Below, in pieces: positions 10,100-20,879 of a stretch of DNA of 64,000 nt. This DNA is from Locusta migratoria (taxonomy: Eukaryota; Arthropoda; Insecta; Orthoptera; Acrididae). The translations under genes and the position numbers were made by a program. The notes beneath the pieces are model-generated. The model saw only the letters and a list, made by a program, of their open reading frames with translations, was not told the DNA's origin and made no database searches. The stretch is taken from the NCBI GenBank assembly GCA_026315105.1, contig CM048751.1, positions 334,954,649-335,018,648 of the forward strand, read 5' to 3'. Numbering within the stretch: position 1 is the stretch's first letter; every line of letters starts with the position of its first letter.

Positions 10100-10296
10100 A
10101 AATGTTCAAATGTTTCTTAAGCTTATGGGACGTAATTACGGGGTCATCAGTCCCTAAACTTACAAAATACTTATCAACTACCTTATACTAAGGACGGCAC
10201 AAATATCCATGCCCGAGGGGGGATTCGAACCCCCGACCGTAGTGGCCGTGCAGACCGTGACTGGAGCACATCAGTCCCCTCGGCCACCGCGGCCGG
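10100..10296 (-). mobile_element. tRNA-derived SINE, full length with 12-bp target duplication
   Basis: Reverse-strand head GCCGGCCGCGGTGGCCGAGG, B box GGTTCGAATCCCC, body with GGGACTGATGACCCC and TTTGAACAT end. Flanks are CTAATGTTTCTA (10088-10099) and CTAATTTTTCTA (10297-10308), one mismatch, so the insertion is older than the one at 5683 or has mutated. Same subfamily as 5683 and 49321. Confidence 0.9.
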
Positions 10297-10308
10297 CTAA
10301 TTTTTCTA

Positions 10309-11284
10309 TTCGCCGCTACCCTTCATATCTGAAGGCCGTATCCCCTATCAACAGCCTGGGGACGCGTTGTGCCGTGGTAGTGTCAAAATATCAATAAACG
10401 AATTTTTTTCGCTATTAATGGAGTCAAATTTCAATGATTAGACACGACACTTTGATTTACTATTTCTTTACCGCCTACTCTAACCGCAGCACAGTTTTCA
10501 AATAATATGAATATTTAACCACGAATGTACCTGCAAAATAACATCACACCCTCTGTGGAGGATAAATGACGTCATAATCATTTAAATGTCTGAAAACTAG
10601 CTTTATCTTAAAATAGTTCGCAGTAAGATTTCAACATAATGCATAGCGTTTTATCATAAGCACTTATGTATTTCAACGAATGGTAACTCCAGTAGTAATA
10701 GACGTGGCATACAGTATCTACATGCACTGGGGGAAAAAAAAAGCACAAAAATTTGCACACCTAAAAAGGCGTCGTTGATTTCGATGCGATGACGGCAGAA
10801 GCCTCCTGAGGTACAGTAGACGTACTATAGTGGTTTCATCGTCAGCCAACAGAGGGCGTTATGATATTGCTGCCAGAGCTCCATCTTTGTGTATTACAAC
10901 TTTGAACATGGCTGATTAACAGCAACCGTAATCCAATTTTTTTGGCTGATATAAAAATATTGTTTAAAACATTTTGTTTATTATTTATAGGCAATGTTAA
11001 CAGCCATGATGCTATGTGTGATGTTGAAACTTTTCTGTCAACTAATAAACTTACCTGTCGATTCCTCGTGGTTAAACACGTTGTGAAACTTGAAGTTCGG
11101 AGGAACTGACGTCTTAAATATGTTGTTGCGTCGAGCTGAAACCTATTGTAAAGAACTGTGTGAACTCTTGTTCAACAACATATGTGCGGTTTACTGTTAT
11201 TATCAGGGCCAGCGCAAAGAGCATGCGCAACTGCGGCCGCGTCTTCACAATTCTTTCGTCAAAATTATTTTTGGCGCCGAAAAA
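10309..11284. other. no gene recognised, AT-rich
   Basis: AT-rich spacer with no coding run. Frames at 11090-11383 and 11114-11356 straddle the start of the next element and are not genes. Confidence 0.4.
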
Positions 11285-12750
11285 AGTCGAAACAAGGTCC
11301 CTGGAGCAGATGATATTCCCCTCAGAGCTACTGAAGTCTCTGGGAGAACCAGCCATGACAAAATTGTTTCACCTGGTGTGTAAGATGTATGAGACAGGTG
11401 AAGTACCCTCAGACCTTAAGAAAAATGTTATAATCCCCATTCCAAAGAAAGCAGGTGCAGACAGGTGTGAAAACTACATAACCATCAGTTTAATAAGTCA
11501 TGGTTGCAAAATATTAACACGAATTATTTACAGAAGGATGGAAAAGCTGGTAGAAGCCGACCTCGGGGAGGATCGGTTTGGATTCAGGATAAATATAGGA
11601 ACTCGGGAGGCAAAACTCACTTTACTGCTTATCCTGGAAGATAGATTAAGAAAAGGCAAACCTACATCTCTAGCTTTTGTAGATTTTGAGTAGGCTTTTG
11701 AAAATGTTGATTGGAATAAACTCTTTCAAGTTCTGAAGCAAGCAGGAGTAAAATATAGGGCGCGTAAGGTTATTTACAACGTACAAAAACCAGACAGCGG
11801 TTGTCAGAGTTGAACGGCACGAAAGGGATGCAGTGGTAGGAAAGGGTGCAAGACAGGGTTGTAGCCTTTCTCCAATGTTATTCAATTTGTACATTGAGCA
11901 AGCTATAAAGGAAAGCAACGAGATATTTGGTGAAGGAATTAAAGTTCAGGGGGAAGAATTAAAAACATTGCGTTTTGCCGACGACATAGTAATTCTGTCA
12001 GATACAGCAAAGGGCCTGGAAGAGCAATTGAACGGAATGGACAGTGTGCTGAAAGGTGCATATAAGATAAACACTAACAAGAGCAAAACTAGGGTAATTG
12101 AGTGCAATCAGGTGATGCTGAAGGAATTAGATTAGGTAACGAAGCAATAAAGGAGGTAGATGTGTTTTGTTACTTGGGCAGTAAAATAACAAATGATGGT
12201 CGCAGTACAGAGGATATAAAATGCAGAATGGCATTGGGTAGAAAAGCGTTCTTGAAAAAGAGAAATTCTTTATCATCGAATATTGATTTAAGCCTAAGGA
12301 AGTCCTTTCTGAAGGCATTTGTTTGGAGTGTTGCCTTGTATGTGAGTGAAACATGGACGATAAACAGTGCGGACAGGAAGAGGATTGAGGCTTCTGAAAT
12401 GTGGTGCTGCAGAAGAATGTTGAAGATTAGGTGGGTGGATCGCGTAACTAATCAGGAGGTACTGAACAGAATTGGAAAAATAAAGAGTTTCTGGCATACC
12501 TTGACTAAAAGAAGGGATAGATTGGTAAAGCACATTCCTAGACATCAAGGAATTGTGAATTTAGCGTTGGAGGGACGTGTGCGGGGTAAAAACCGCAGAG
12601 GAAGACCAAGAGATGGATACAGTAAGCAGATTCAGACAGATGTAGGTTGCCTTTCTTATGTGGGGATGAAGAGGCTTGCTCAGGGTAGGGTATTGTGGAG
12701 AGCTGCATCAAACCAGTATCCGGAATGAAGATCACAACAACAACAATGGT
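11285..12750 (+). pseudogene. RTE-like LINE, forward copy, 5'-truncated (RT to 3' end)
   Basis: Homology begins at AAGTCGAAACAAGGTCCCTGG (PGADDIP block) and runs without large gaps to the terminal ACAACAACAA at 12749. RT blocks seen: NVIIPIPKK, SLISHGCKILTR, LAFVDFE, GCSLSPMLFNLYIEQ, and intact catalytic LRFADDIVILSDT (about 11970-12010). C-terminal half 12102-12728 is open for 208 codons (CYLGSKITNDGRSTEDIKCR, MWCCRRMLKIRWVDRVTNQE, ending WRAASNQYPE). Breaks: frame changes at about 11340 and 11690-11830 (a TAG in the AFVDFE*AFEN block) and 12100. It belongs with the copy at 27-30 kb (shared KQAGVKYR and AVVGKG blocks). Confidence 0.88.
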
Positions 12751-12796
12751 AGTTTTTATGAAAAGGGCGCTTATTTTTGTTCATTCTTAATTTTAT

Positions 12797-13260
12797 ATGT
12801 TTTAGAAGGTACATCTCTAATAAAGAGGTCCGCTTAAGCTGTTTTACTTTTTTAAAAGAAGACGACCGGTTTCGCGACTTAAAGTCGCATCTCCGGGTCA
12901 CATACAGTTAAAACATAAAACCAGGGGCTCGCCAATACAATCAACAACAACCCCGGTTGTCAGCCTGCCACGCCGCTTTCCGTGCTGCCTGGCTATCTAT
13001 ATCAGGTGCTTTGATCGACGAGGGCGGTTGTCACTCTGATGTATATGTGTAGTGTTCTGACAGCCGGGGTTGTTGTTGATTGTATTGGCGAGCCCCTGGC
13101 TTTATGTTTTAACTTTATGTGACCCGAAGATGCGACTTTAAGTAGCAAAACCGGTCGTCTTTTATAAAAAAGTAAAACAGCTGATGCGGACCCTTTTATT
13201 AGAGATGTATCATCTTAGCTGTGGATGTCCGTCAGCAAAGGTTTTATGTTTTAGAAGGTA
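12797..13260. mobile_element. foldback element, 154-bp inverted arms, 15-bp flanking direct repeat
   Basis: Arms 12810-12963 and 13057-13210 are near-perfect inverses around a 93-bp spacer. ATGTTTTAGAAGGTA is present at 12797-12811 and 13246-13260, a likely target-site duplication, although the right copy lies 35 bases beyond the arm. Each arm carries a hammerhead-ribozyme-like string of the kind reported for Penelope-like LTRs: reverse strand 12900-12861 has GGAGATG, stem GCGACTT/AAGTCGC, then GAAACCGGTC; forward 13121-13158 has CCGAAGATG, GCGACTTTAAGTAGC, AAAACCGGTC. It has no ORF. Origin from inverted Penelope-like termini is an inference. Confidence 0.75.
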
Positions 13261-13489
13261 GTTAATAATGAATGTTTCAAATTTTTAAAGTATTGGCTTC
13301 ACTATTAGTTAACGACTTTAGTCTTTGATTGTTCAGTTTCTGAAGAGCTACGACGCTGTTTTTGGGCAGTCATCTGCATAGATACTAATGGCTTTCCAAG
13401 CATCTAACCTACTCAGCCATCATTTTACGTGACGACTAGGTTTTTAACTCTCCTACGTACCCACAAACAAAAACTGACACAACACGTGG

Positions 13490-15741
13490 ATTGTAAAATG
13501 TAAATGGTAAGACATAGATTCCGGAACCAGGTGATAAACTGCAGGACATACCCAGGGGCAGATATAGACTCTGACCATAACTTATTAGTCATGAACTGTA
13601 GGCTGAAGCTGAAAAAACTGCAGAAAAGTAGGAAAATAAGGAGATGGGACTTAGATACATTGAAGGAAAGTGATGTTCTGGAGAATTTCAGAGGGAGATT
13701 TAGGCAACAATTGACAGAAACAGGGGAAAATAAAACAGTAGAGGAGGAATGGGTAGCATTGAGAGATGAAATAGTGAAGGCAGCAGAGGACAAAATAGGT
13801 AGAAAGGCAAGACCTACAAAAAATCCTTGGATATCACAGGAAATACTAAATTTAATCGATGAAAGGAGAAAATATAAAAATGCAGTAAATGAAACGGGCA
13901 AAATGGAGTACAGACAACTAAAAAATGAGATTGACAGGAAGTGCAAAGTGGCTAAGCAGGAGTGGCTAGAAACCAAATGCAAAGCTGTAGAAGAATGTAT
14001 AACAAGGGGAAAAGTAGATACCGCCTACAGGAAAATAAAAGAGACATTTGGGGACAAGAAAAGCAACTCTACGAACATCAAGAACTCAGATGGGAAACCA
14101 GTTCTCAGCAAAGAAGGGAAAGCTGAAAGGTGGAAAGAGTACATAGAGCAGCTCTACAAAGGAAATGAACTTAGAGACGATGTTGTAGGAAGGGAAGATG
14201 AAGTCGATCAAGATGAAATAGAGGTACTATACTGAGAGATGAATTTGACAGAGCCTTGAAAGACCTAGGTCGGAACAAGGCCCCAGGAGTAGATGACATA
14301 CCCTCAGAGCTACTAAAGTCTCTGGGAGAGCCAGCCATGACAAGACTATTTGAACTGGTGTGTAGGATGTACGAGACAGGCGAAATGCCCTCAGACTTTA
14401 AGAAAAATGTAATAATCCCCATTCCAAAGAAATCAGGCGCAGACAGGTGTGAAAATTACAGAACCATCAGTTTGATAAGTCATGGTTGCAAAATTTTAAC
14501 ACGAATTATGTACAGGAGAATGGAAAAGCTGGTAGAAGCTGACCCCGGGGAAGATCAGTTTGGATACAGGAGGAACATAGGAACCCGGGAGGCAATACTC
14601 ACTTTACGTCTTATCTTAGAAGATAGATTAAGGGAAGGCAAACCTACATTTTTAGCTTTTGTAGATTTGGAGAAAGCATTTGACAATGTTGACTGGAATA
14701 CACTCTTTCAAATTCTGAAGTCAGCAGGGGTAAAATACAGGGAAACGAGAGTTATTCACAACTTGTACAAAAACCAGACCGCAGTTATTAGACTCGAAGG
14801 GCATGAAAGGGAAGCATCAGTTGGGAAGGGAGTAAGACAGGGTTGTAGCCTTTCTCTGATGTTATTCAATTTGTACATCGAGCAGGCGGTGAAGGAAAGC
14901 GAGGAAAAATTTGGAACAGGGATTAAAGTTCAGGGAGAAGAAATAAAAACATTGCGTTTTGCTGATGACATTGTAATTCTGTCAGAGACAGCAAAGGACC
15001 TGGAAGAGCAGTTGAATGGAATGGACAGTGTGTTGAAGAGAGCGTATAAAATGAACATTAACAAGAGTAAAACAAAAATAATGGAATGCGGTTTTAAAAA
15101 TTCGGGCGATGCTGAAGGAATTAGATTAGGTAACGAAACAATGAAAGTGGTAGATGAGTTTTGTTACTTGGGTAGTAAAATAACGTGTGATGGTCGCAGT
15201 ACAGAGGATATAAAATGCAGAATGGCAATGGGAAGAAAAGCGTTTTTGAAAAAGAGAAATTTGCTAACATCGAATATTAATTTAAGGATAAGGAAGTCTT
15301 TTCTGAAGGCATTTGTGTGGAGTGTTGCCTTGTACGGGAGTGAAACATGGACGATAAGCAGTGCAGCAGGAAGAGAATAGAGGCTTTTGAAATGTGGTGC
15401 TACAGTAGAATGCTGAAGATTAGATGGGTAGATCGCATAACTAATGAAGAGGTACTGAACAGAATTGGTGAGAAAAGGAATTTTTGGCATACCCTGACTA
15501 AAAGAAGGGATCGCTTGGTAGGACACATTCTTAGACATCGGGGAATCGTAAATTTAGCATTGGAGGGAAGTTTGTGGGGTAAAAATCGCAGAGGGAGACC
15601 AAGAGACGCGTATAGTAAGCAGATTCAAGTGGATGTGGGTTGCCGTTCTTATGAGGAGATGAAAAGGCTTGCTCAGGATAGAGTAGGATGGAGAGCTGCA
15701 TCAAACCGGTCTCCGGACTGAAGACCGTAACAACAACAAAC
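13490..15741 (+). mobile_element. RTE-like LINE, forward copy from endonuclease end to 3' tail
   Basis: Compared with the 27-30 kb copy it starts within the last part of the endonuclease (near GGTAAGACATAGATTCCGGA) and continues to the terminal AACAACAACA at 15741. No target duplication is evident. It differs in many synonymous positions from the 11.3 and 27 kb copies and uses NINLRIRKSFLKAF rather than NIDLSLRKSFLKAF, so it is another subfamily. Confidence 0.88.
13504..15721 (+). pseudogene. endonuclease-reverse transcriptase (RTE-like), two frameshifts
   Basis: Three long frames cover almost the whole polyprotein. 13504-14235 (243 codons): endonuclease end with the DIDSDHNLLVMNC block (the SDH of the catalytic site), then a basic, helical linker. 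14256-15380 (374 codons): RT with KAPGVDDIPSELLKSLG, NVIIPIPKKSGADRCENYRT, FLAFVDLEKAFDNVDW, GCSLSLMLFNLYIEQ and catalytic LRFADDIVILSET, then the C-terminal region to WTISSA. 15347-15721 (124 codons): MWCYSRMLKIRWVDR to WRAASNRSPD. A short deletion near 14230 and a shift near 15350 are the only breaks, so this is one of the better preserved copies. Product would nick DNA and reverse transcribe its RNA. Confidence 0.88.
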
Positions 15742-16013
15742 TTTTTCGGCCGGAAAGGTCAATATTGCTAAAAATTTCCGAGCTACTATGCCGTGGTCTT
15801 ATGGATTTATTATGGAAAACCAGCGTTTCGTCCCCGACTACGGAGGACAGTTTCAAGGCGGATCGCGGCACTTTTGAATGTCCGATGCACACTGACTGAA
15901 GCCATACTCCGTTTACGAGGGCTGACATGCAGAGGTTTGATGTCAGATGTTTTTGATATGCGCGCGAAATTCGTCTTTGCCGATTGACGTTGTCCGTTAA
16001 TATCGTTCTATGA

Positions 16014-16531
16014 TCATTAATAAACAGTTGCAAGGAAATTTATAAGTCACTTGATAAAACATTATAAATTCAAATTCATCTTGAAATGAGCTTTCGACCA
16101 AATAATATATCTTTCGTTCTCGATTCCATAGAGTTAATCAAAACGATCACATAAACTCAATAATATGTTATGAATACAGATTCCAAACTGAATTCTCTCT
16201 TTTTTAAAACAATATCAACAGTAAAAAAATTGACGACTTCAGTGCGCAACGGCATTTAGCGGTTTCTTCTCCGCCTCGACGGCATTCGGCAAACATCAGG
16301 CAGTGACGAGCTACATATTTCTGTTGTCGGCGGAGAAACTTTCACGGTGTGCCGCTGCGTAGTCGATGTTGAACATGCAACAGACAAAATCAAACAAATT
16401 GCACAATGATATTGTTCTAAATATTTTTAAAATATCATCACAGACAGAATAATCATATTATTAATGAAAATATTCTGCAAAACTGAGCTTAACTAGGAAA
16501 TCAGTAGACGATATAACATTGCGTACCACTA
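16014..16531 (+). repeat. unclassified 0.5-kb dispersed repeat, copy 1
   Basis: About 518 bases match 25782-26290 in the same orientation with frequent substitutions and small indels. Shared blocks include AAATTTATAAGTCACTTG, GTGTGCCGCTGCGTAGTCGA and GTTGAACATGCAACAGA. Inside, GTTTCTTCTCCGCC (16262-16275) and GGCGGAGAAAC (16329-16339) form a hairpin. No ORF, no tRNA boxes, no terminal inverted repeat, no obvious target duplication. It could be part of a larger non-autonomous element. Confidence 0.75.
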
Positions 16532-17525
16532 CGTTCCCCACCCACAAGCTCAGTTTAGCAGTAACTATGCGAAAATATATTTTATTTTTATTTTTTATAT
16601 TGCATTTATTATTATTTTTTAAACTGAATCCATATTGCTTCTTGTAACGATGTATTAATAATTAATAAATCATTCATCAGCTTATATGCCTTCTGTAAAG
16701 ACTCAGCATCCCAAACTGATGTTAGTCTCTATCCTCTAACATGTTTGGGACACGGTATTTCATAAAATAATTATAAATTTTTCTTTTATTATATGCATAT
16801 CGTAACGTCAAGTACGTTCCGTACAACTTCTATAGTTCCTTTCTCAGGTACAGAGTATTGAAAGTTGCGACGCCATAAGTAAAAGTTTACTACATAAGTA
16901 TCAAAGCACCTCGATTAAACGTAGTAAATCACAGTATCTAAGAAAATTAATTGATACCGATTAAAGAGCATCGCACAATAGTGCTTCATTCTCTATCACT
17001 TTCCTTAAATATTATTCTCAAAATTACTTAAAGGTCATAAGGAGATCAAGTTATTTAGCTTTAGAAATCTCGGTACGGCACTCTCTTGCCTTCGTACGTT
17101 TTATTTGGCAACAGATGTAGAATTAATGCTTATGGAAAGAGAGACAGATATACCGGTACTCCCAGAAGGAGATGAATGAAAGGAAAAGGAGATAACGGAT
17201 TTGTTGAGGACGAAGAGGAACAGAAGACAGACCCCAAAGACAGAGACCCTTCCCACCCCTCCCCCTCCCCACCAACCCAGGACACCCACGTCCCGTCGAT
17301 ATACGAACTACACCACCGGAGGGCACATGATGTCACACTAGATGGTCGTGGACCACTACAGAACGGACGGTGTAGCGTTATCTCCAGGACCCACGAAAAG
17401 TGACCTCAACAAACCCCTATGGAAGCCCTAAAAATAAGAGTACAACTGTAGGTCAGGCGTCGTCCGTCATACATCAGAGTCGAAATTCTGTCTGTCAGTT
17501 ATCATATCAAGCGGTTATTTTGCGC
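16532..17525. other. no gene recognised; polypyrimidine tract at 17247-17280
   Basis: AT-rich to 17100. The C-rich strip at 17247-17280 is purine-rich on the reverse strand and lies downstream of the Gypsy-like integrase, where a polypurine tract would be expected, but no LTR is visible beyond it. Overlapping frames on 17101-17403 come from that strip. Confidence 0.35.
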
Positions 17526-17529
17526 TATC

Positions 17530-18467
17530 TTAACCTTCTTTAGGTAAGAAAGGCTTAAATTGATCTACATTATATAGTCTCTTAATAAATCCCGTTGAAG
17601 TTTCTTGAAGTACTACAGCCTTTGGATGAGGAACTTTGAATACTACATAAGGTTCTTCAAATAAAAGGAAAAACTTTTTACACTCGTTATTTACTTTAGA
17701 ACTTTTTGGATGAGCTAATGCAAGCACTAAGTCTCCAGTCCGAAAACAAGGTACATTAGCTTTCTCATTATATTTTCTGACTCTTTGTTCAGCGTTTCTT
17801 ATTAATTGTTCTTTATAATCACTTTCTGGTATTAGATTATTTTTATTTAATGTAGGTCGGGGAATAGCAGTTAGTAAAGGCTCTCCTGTTATATGCTTCC
17901 CTAAGATTTCTATTGGTGCTAAATCAGTACTTAAATGGCACAATTCATTAAATATATTTTCAAATTCTGGAATCAATTTAGCCCATCATGTACGTCTGGA
18001 AGCACAATAGGTTCTACATAGTCTACCTAACTCTTCCATTACTTGTTCCACAGGTTTTCCTTGTGGATCTGTTTTACGCTGTAAGATCTTAACAATTCTT
18101 TAAACTTATTCCTGGTCAAAGCATTTCCATTATTGGATAATATTCGTTTTGGTATGCCCCTACCGGCAAAGTAATCACGAATAAGACATCGTATTCCACT
18201 ATGAGTATTAGCCCTTTTTAAAATATAAAGTTTCACATAAGTAGACGAACATTTTAACACTACAAGTACATAGTTAAAGCCACCTGAACTACATTTTAAA
18301 GGGCCAAAAAAGTCGATTGAAAAGAAGTCCAATGAACCAAGAGGAATTATGGAATATAACTTATAACGAGGCATATTATTACATAATTTTACTTTCTGGC
18401 ACAATTCACATGTTCTGATAATACTTCTGACGATACGTGTCATGTTCTTAAAATAATAAAATCTCAT
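17530..18467 (-). pseudogene. integrase (Gypsy-like), two fragments, catalytic Asp changed
   Basis: The upper fragment (18467-18039) has the zinc-binding end TCELCQKVKLC (CxxC), the first catalytic aspartate in FFSIDFFGPL, and the second block RILSNNGNAL, where family members have SDNG: the second catalytic Asp reads Asn. The lower fragment (17976-17530) has CHLSTDLAPIEILGKH and a C-terminal GPY/F-like module (EEPYVVFKVPHPKAVVL, then NVDQFKPFLP). The two are separated by a frameshift and stops at about 17980-18040. Integrase inserts the cDNA into host DNA; this one would be dead from both the break and the substitution. Confidence 0.8.
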
Positions 18468-18814
18468 AAGATGTTTAATACATTTTTGGATACCAAAGTG
18501 GCCTTACCCTACATGGATGTATATGACCAGATTATGAACAACTGACTCCGGTATACAAATCTTCCAGCAGATATATTCAGGTCTTGCTTTCCAAAATAAT
18601 TTGTTTTAAAAATGTAACTAATTATTTTTAACTACAAAAGTATCTTCATTATCATCAAAGCTTTGCAAAATTTTATTAAATATTGGGTCAAGATGTTGGT
18701 TAATTTTAGTCGCTTTTGCCATATGCTTCATCTTTTACTCAATTTCCTTATTTGTCAAGAAATATACATGATAATTAGAACATGGTTCTTCCATAATCAT
18801 AAAATTTTATATTC

Positions 18815-19242
18815 CTAAGGATGCCTGCTTAGCGCATCAGAAACTATATTTTGTGAGCCCTTTATATAACATACTTCGGAATGAAATTCCTGCAGACACG
18901 AAACCCATCTTATTATTCGGTGCAATAACCTTGAATTAGACAGAAAAACCAAAGCCTGATGATCGGTATACCCAATAGTGTTCCTCCCAGTAATAAATCC
19001 ACGAAACTGTTGGAAACTCCACACAACAAATAGAGCTTCTTTTTCTGTTACGTAGTAATTCCGCTAGTAACTTGAAATATTACACACGAAATTCCATAAT
19101 CTGAAGCCTCTGTATACATACAAAATTCGTCTTCAAATTTAGGGGACTTGTCCTCAAGTCTATATAGACTTTTAAGCAGATCTAAAAACTTAGGATTTGT
19201 AAGATCAGTTAATGGAATGAATCTTCTCAGAAAACCTACCAT
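18815..19242 (-). pseudogene. RNase H domain and RT thumb (Gypsy-like), fragmented
   Basis: The upper frame (19242-19048) has MVGFLRRFIPLTDLTNP (RT connection) and MYTEASDYGISCVIFQ; the usual TDAS motif reads TEAS, so the first RNase H Asp is Glu. The lower frame (19024-18815) has IGYTDHQALVFL with its aspartate and closes with NIVSDALSRHP. A frameshift near 19045 separates them. The domain removes RNA from the RNA-DNA hybrid during reverse transcription. Confidence 0.78.
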
Positions 19243-19384
19243 TCCTAAAAATGGTTTTAACTGTTTCCTATTCTAAGGACTAGGACATCTGGCAATAACT
19301 TCACTTCGGAAGGGGTAAGGCTTAATACCTGCTTTATTAACTATTTGGCCTAAAAACCTTACTTCTTCGTTACCAAAATAAGAT

Positions 19385-20044
19385 TTAAATAATTTTAGAG
19401 TTATTCATTTTTTCTATTAATTTAGTAAACAATTCTCTCAACAAATTAATATGCTCATCCCAGGTTTTAGTAATTACTATTATGTCATCGACATAGAAAA
19501 ATAACTTATTCAGTAGCTGTTGCCCCAAAGAAAAGTCTAAAACTCTAATAAAAGTTTCAACAGATATATTCAAACCAAATGGAAGTACTTGGAATTGGTA
19601 GGATCTACCCTCGAAAAGAAAAGCTGTATATTTTCTTGACTCAGGATCGAGCCTAATCTGCCAGTACCCACAACTGAGATCCATCGCGCTCATACACTGA
19701 GACCCTGCTAATTTCACAAGAATTTCTTTCCATTTCAATAATTTTACTTAAATCCCTAGCATCAAATACTAATTGAATACCTCCCTAGCATCAAATACTA
19801 ATTGAATACCTCCCCCTACTTTTTTAATGACCAGGAGGGGACTATTATATACGTTAAAGGACCTTTCAATAATATTCTGCTCAACCATTCCATTAATCTC
19901 TTTAGAGGCAGATTCCTTTAATTCGAAGGGAATCTGATAAGGTATCTTAAAGAACGGTTTATGGTCTTTTATTTTAAGTTTACAGATATAATCTTTTATA
20001 ATCCACGGTATATCTGAAAAGAAATCTTTAAATTCTCTTAACAA
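19385..20044 (-). pseudogene. reverse transcriptase (Gypsy-like), split by a tandem duplication
   Basis: The upper frame (20044-19769) carries the N-terminal RT part: LREFKDFFSDIPWIIKDYIC, FKIPYQIPFELKES, SPLLVIKKVGGGIQLVFDAR. The lower frame (19738-19385) carries MSAMDLSCGYWQIRLDPES (first catalytic Asp), FQVLPFGLNISVETF and the YVDD box in FYVDDIIVITKTWDEH. Both catalytic boxes are intact. The split is explained by a perfect 29-bp tandem duplication at 19753-19810, which shifts the frame. Confidence 0.85.
19753..19810. repeat. perfect 29-bp tandem duplication inside the Gypsy-like RT
   Basis: TCCCTAGCATCAAATACTAA plus nine more bases is repeated exactly (19753-19781, 19782-19810). 29 is not a multiple of three, so it breaks the RT frame. 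Confidence 0.95.
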
Positions 20045-20416
20045 CTTTTCTAACTACTCACGTTTCGAGTCTTATAATAAATTATTACTACAACACTTTT
20101 CATACACGTCTGTGTCAAAATCTTCATCACAATCGCAAGTGTATACTGAGTTTTAACGTTTACATTGGTCTTATGAAGTATCTGAAAAACTAGTAAGCTT
20201 TACACACGGATATTCATAAACAGATTCAGTTACCTGTTCCTTTAAAAAATCCACTTTCAAACTCTTATCGTTTTCTTTACAATTACGAGACAGCTTTGAA
20301 AATCTATCATTGCTTCGTATTTATATAGCCAGTCAGTCACTAAAATTGGTGCTATATTCACATTAGCCACTACAACAAAAGAGTGAGTTAACTGCACTTG
20401 CTTTATCATAAACGTA

Positions 20417-20491
20417 AAAAAAAAAAAAATAAAAAAAAAATAAAATAAAATAAAATAAAATAAAATAAAATAAAAATAATTAAAAAAAAAT
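20417..20491. repeat. A-rich (AAAAT)n microsatellite
   Basis: Poly-A followed by repeated AAAAT units, lying between the protease and RT parts of the Gypsy-like element. Either an inserted retroposon tail or a local expansion. Confidence 0.85.
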
Positions 20492-20559
20492 CTTCCGAAA
20501 TATTTTGGCTTGCTTTACCCGTAACGCCAATACTCTTCACACCAGTTACAGGTAAAATG

Positions 20560-20670
20560 AGAAATTTGAAATATTTTCATTTTTAAAGAAATAATTCTTT
20601 GGAAACTATACTTACTTCACTACCTGAGTCTAAGATAATATTCACTAAAGTTCATTTAATATCGCCCTTT
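20560..20670 (-). pseudogene. aspartic protease remnant (Gypsy-like)
   Basis: Reverse-strand reading near 20660-20600 gives LVNIILDSGSEVSIVSKELF, the D-S-G catalytic loop of retropepsins with the usual hydrophobic lead-in. A stop follows, then ILPVTGVKSIGVTGKASQNI, which fits the downstream strand region. The protease matures the Gag-Pol polyprotein. It lies between gag and RT as expected. Confidence 0.65.
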
Positions 20671-20879
20671 ATAATAGGTCTTGGGTTTATAGGTTTAACT
20701 AAAGGATTATCCTCGTTCAGTAAGTCATTTTGCCAAATATCTTTATTATTAAAATTTATTTGGTATGTATGTGTAGTGGGACGCAATGTATCAGCGTTAG
20801 AATTTCACTTAGATTGACCGTTGCTATGGGAATAGCTTAGTTTCCCGACTTTTCAATGATAAGATCGCCGACAATCTCA

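Noticed and set aside
13425..13982. 185-codon reverse frame
   Set aside because: Shadow of the RTE-like endonuclease linker; lysine-rich coding reads as Phe/Leu/Ser on the other strand.
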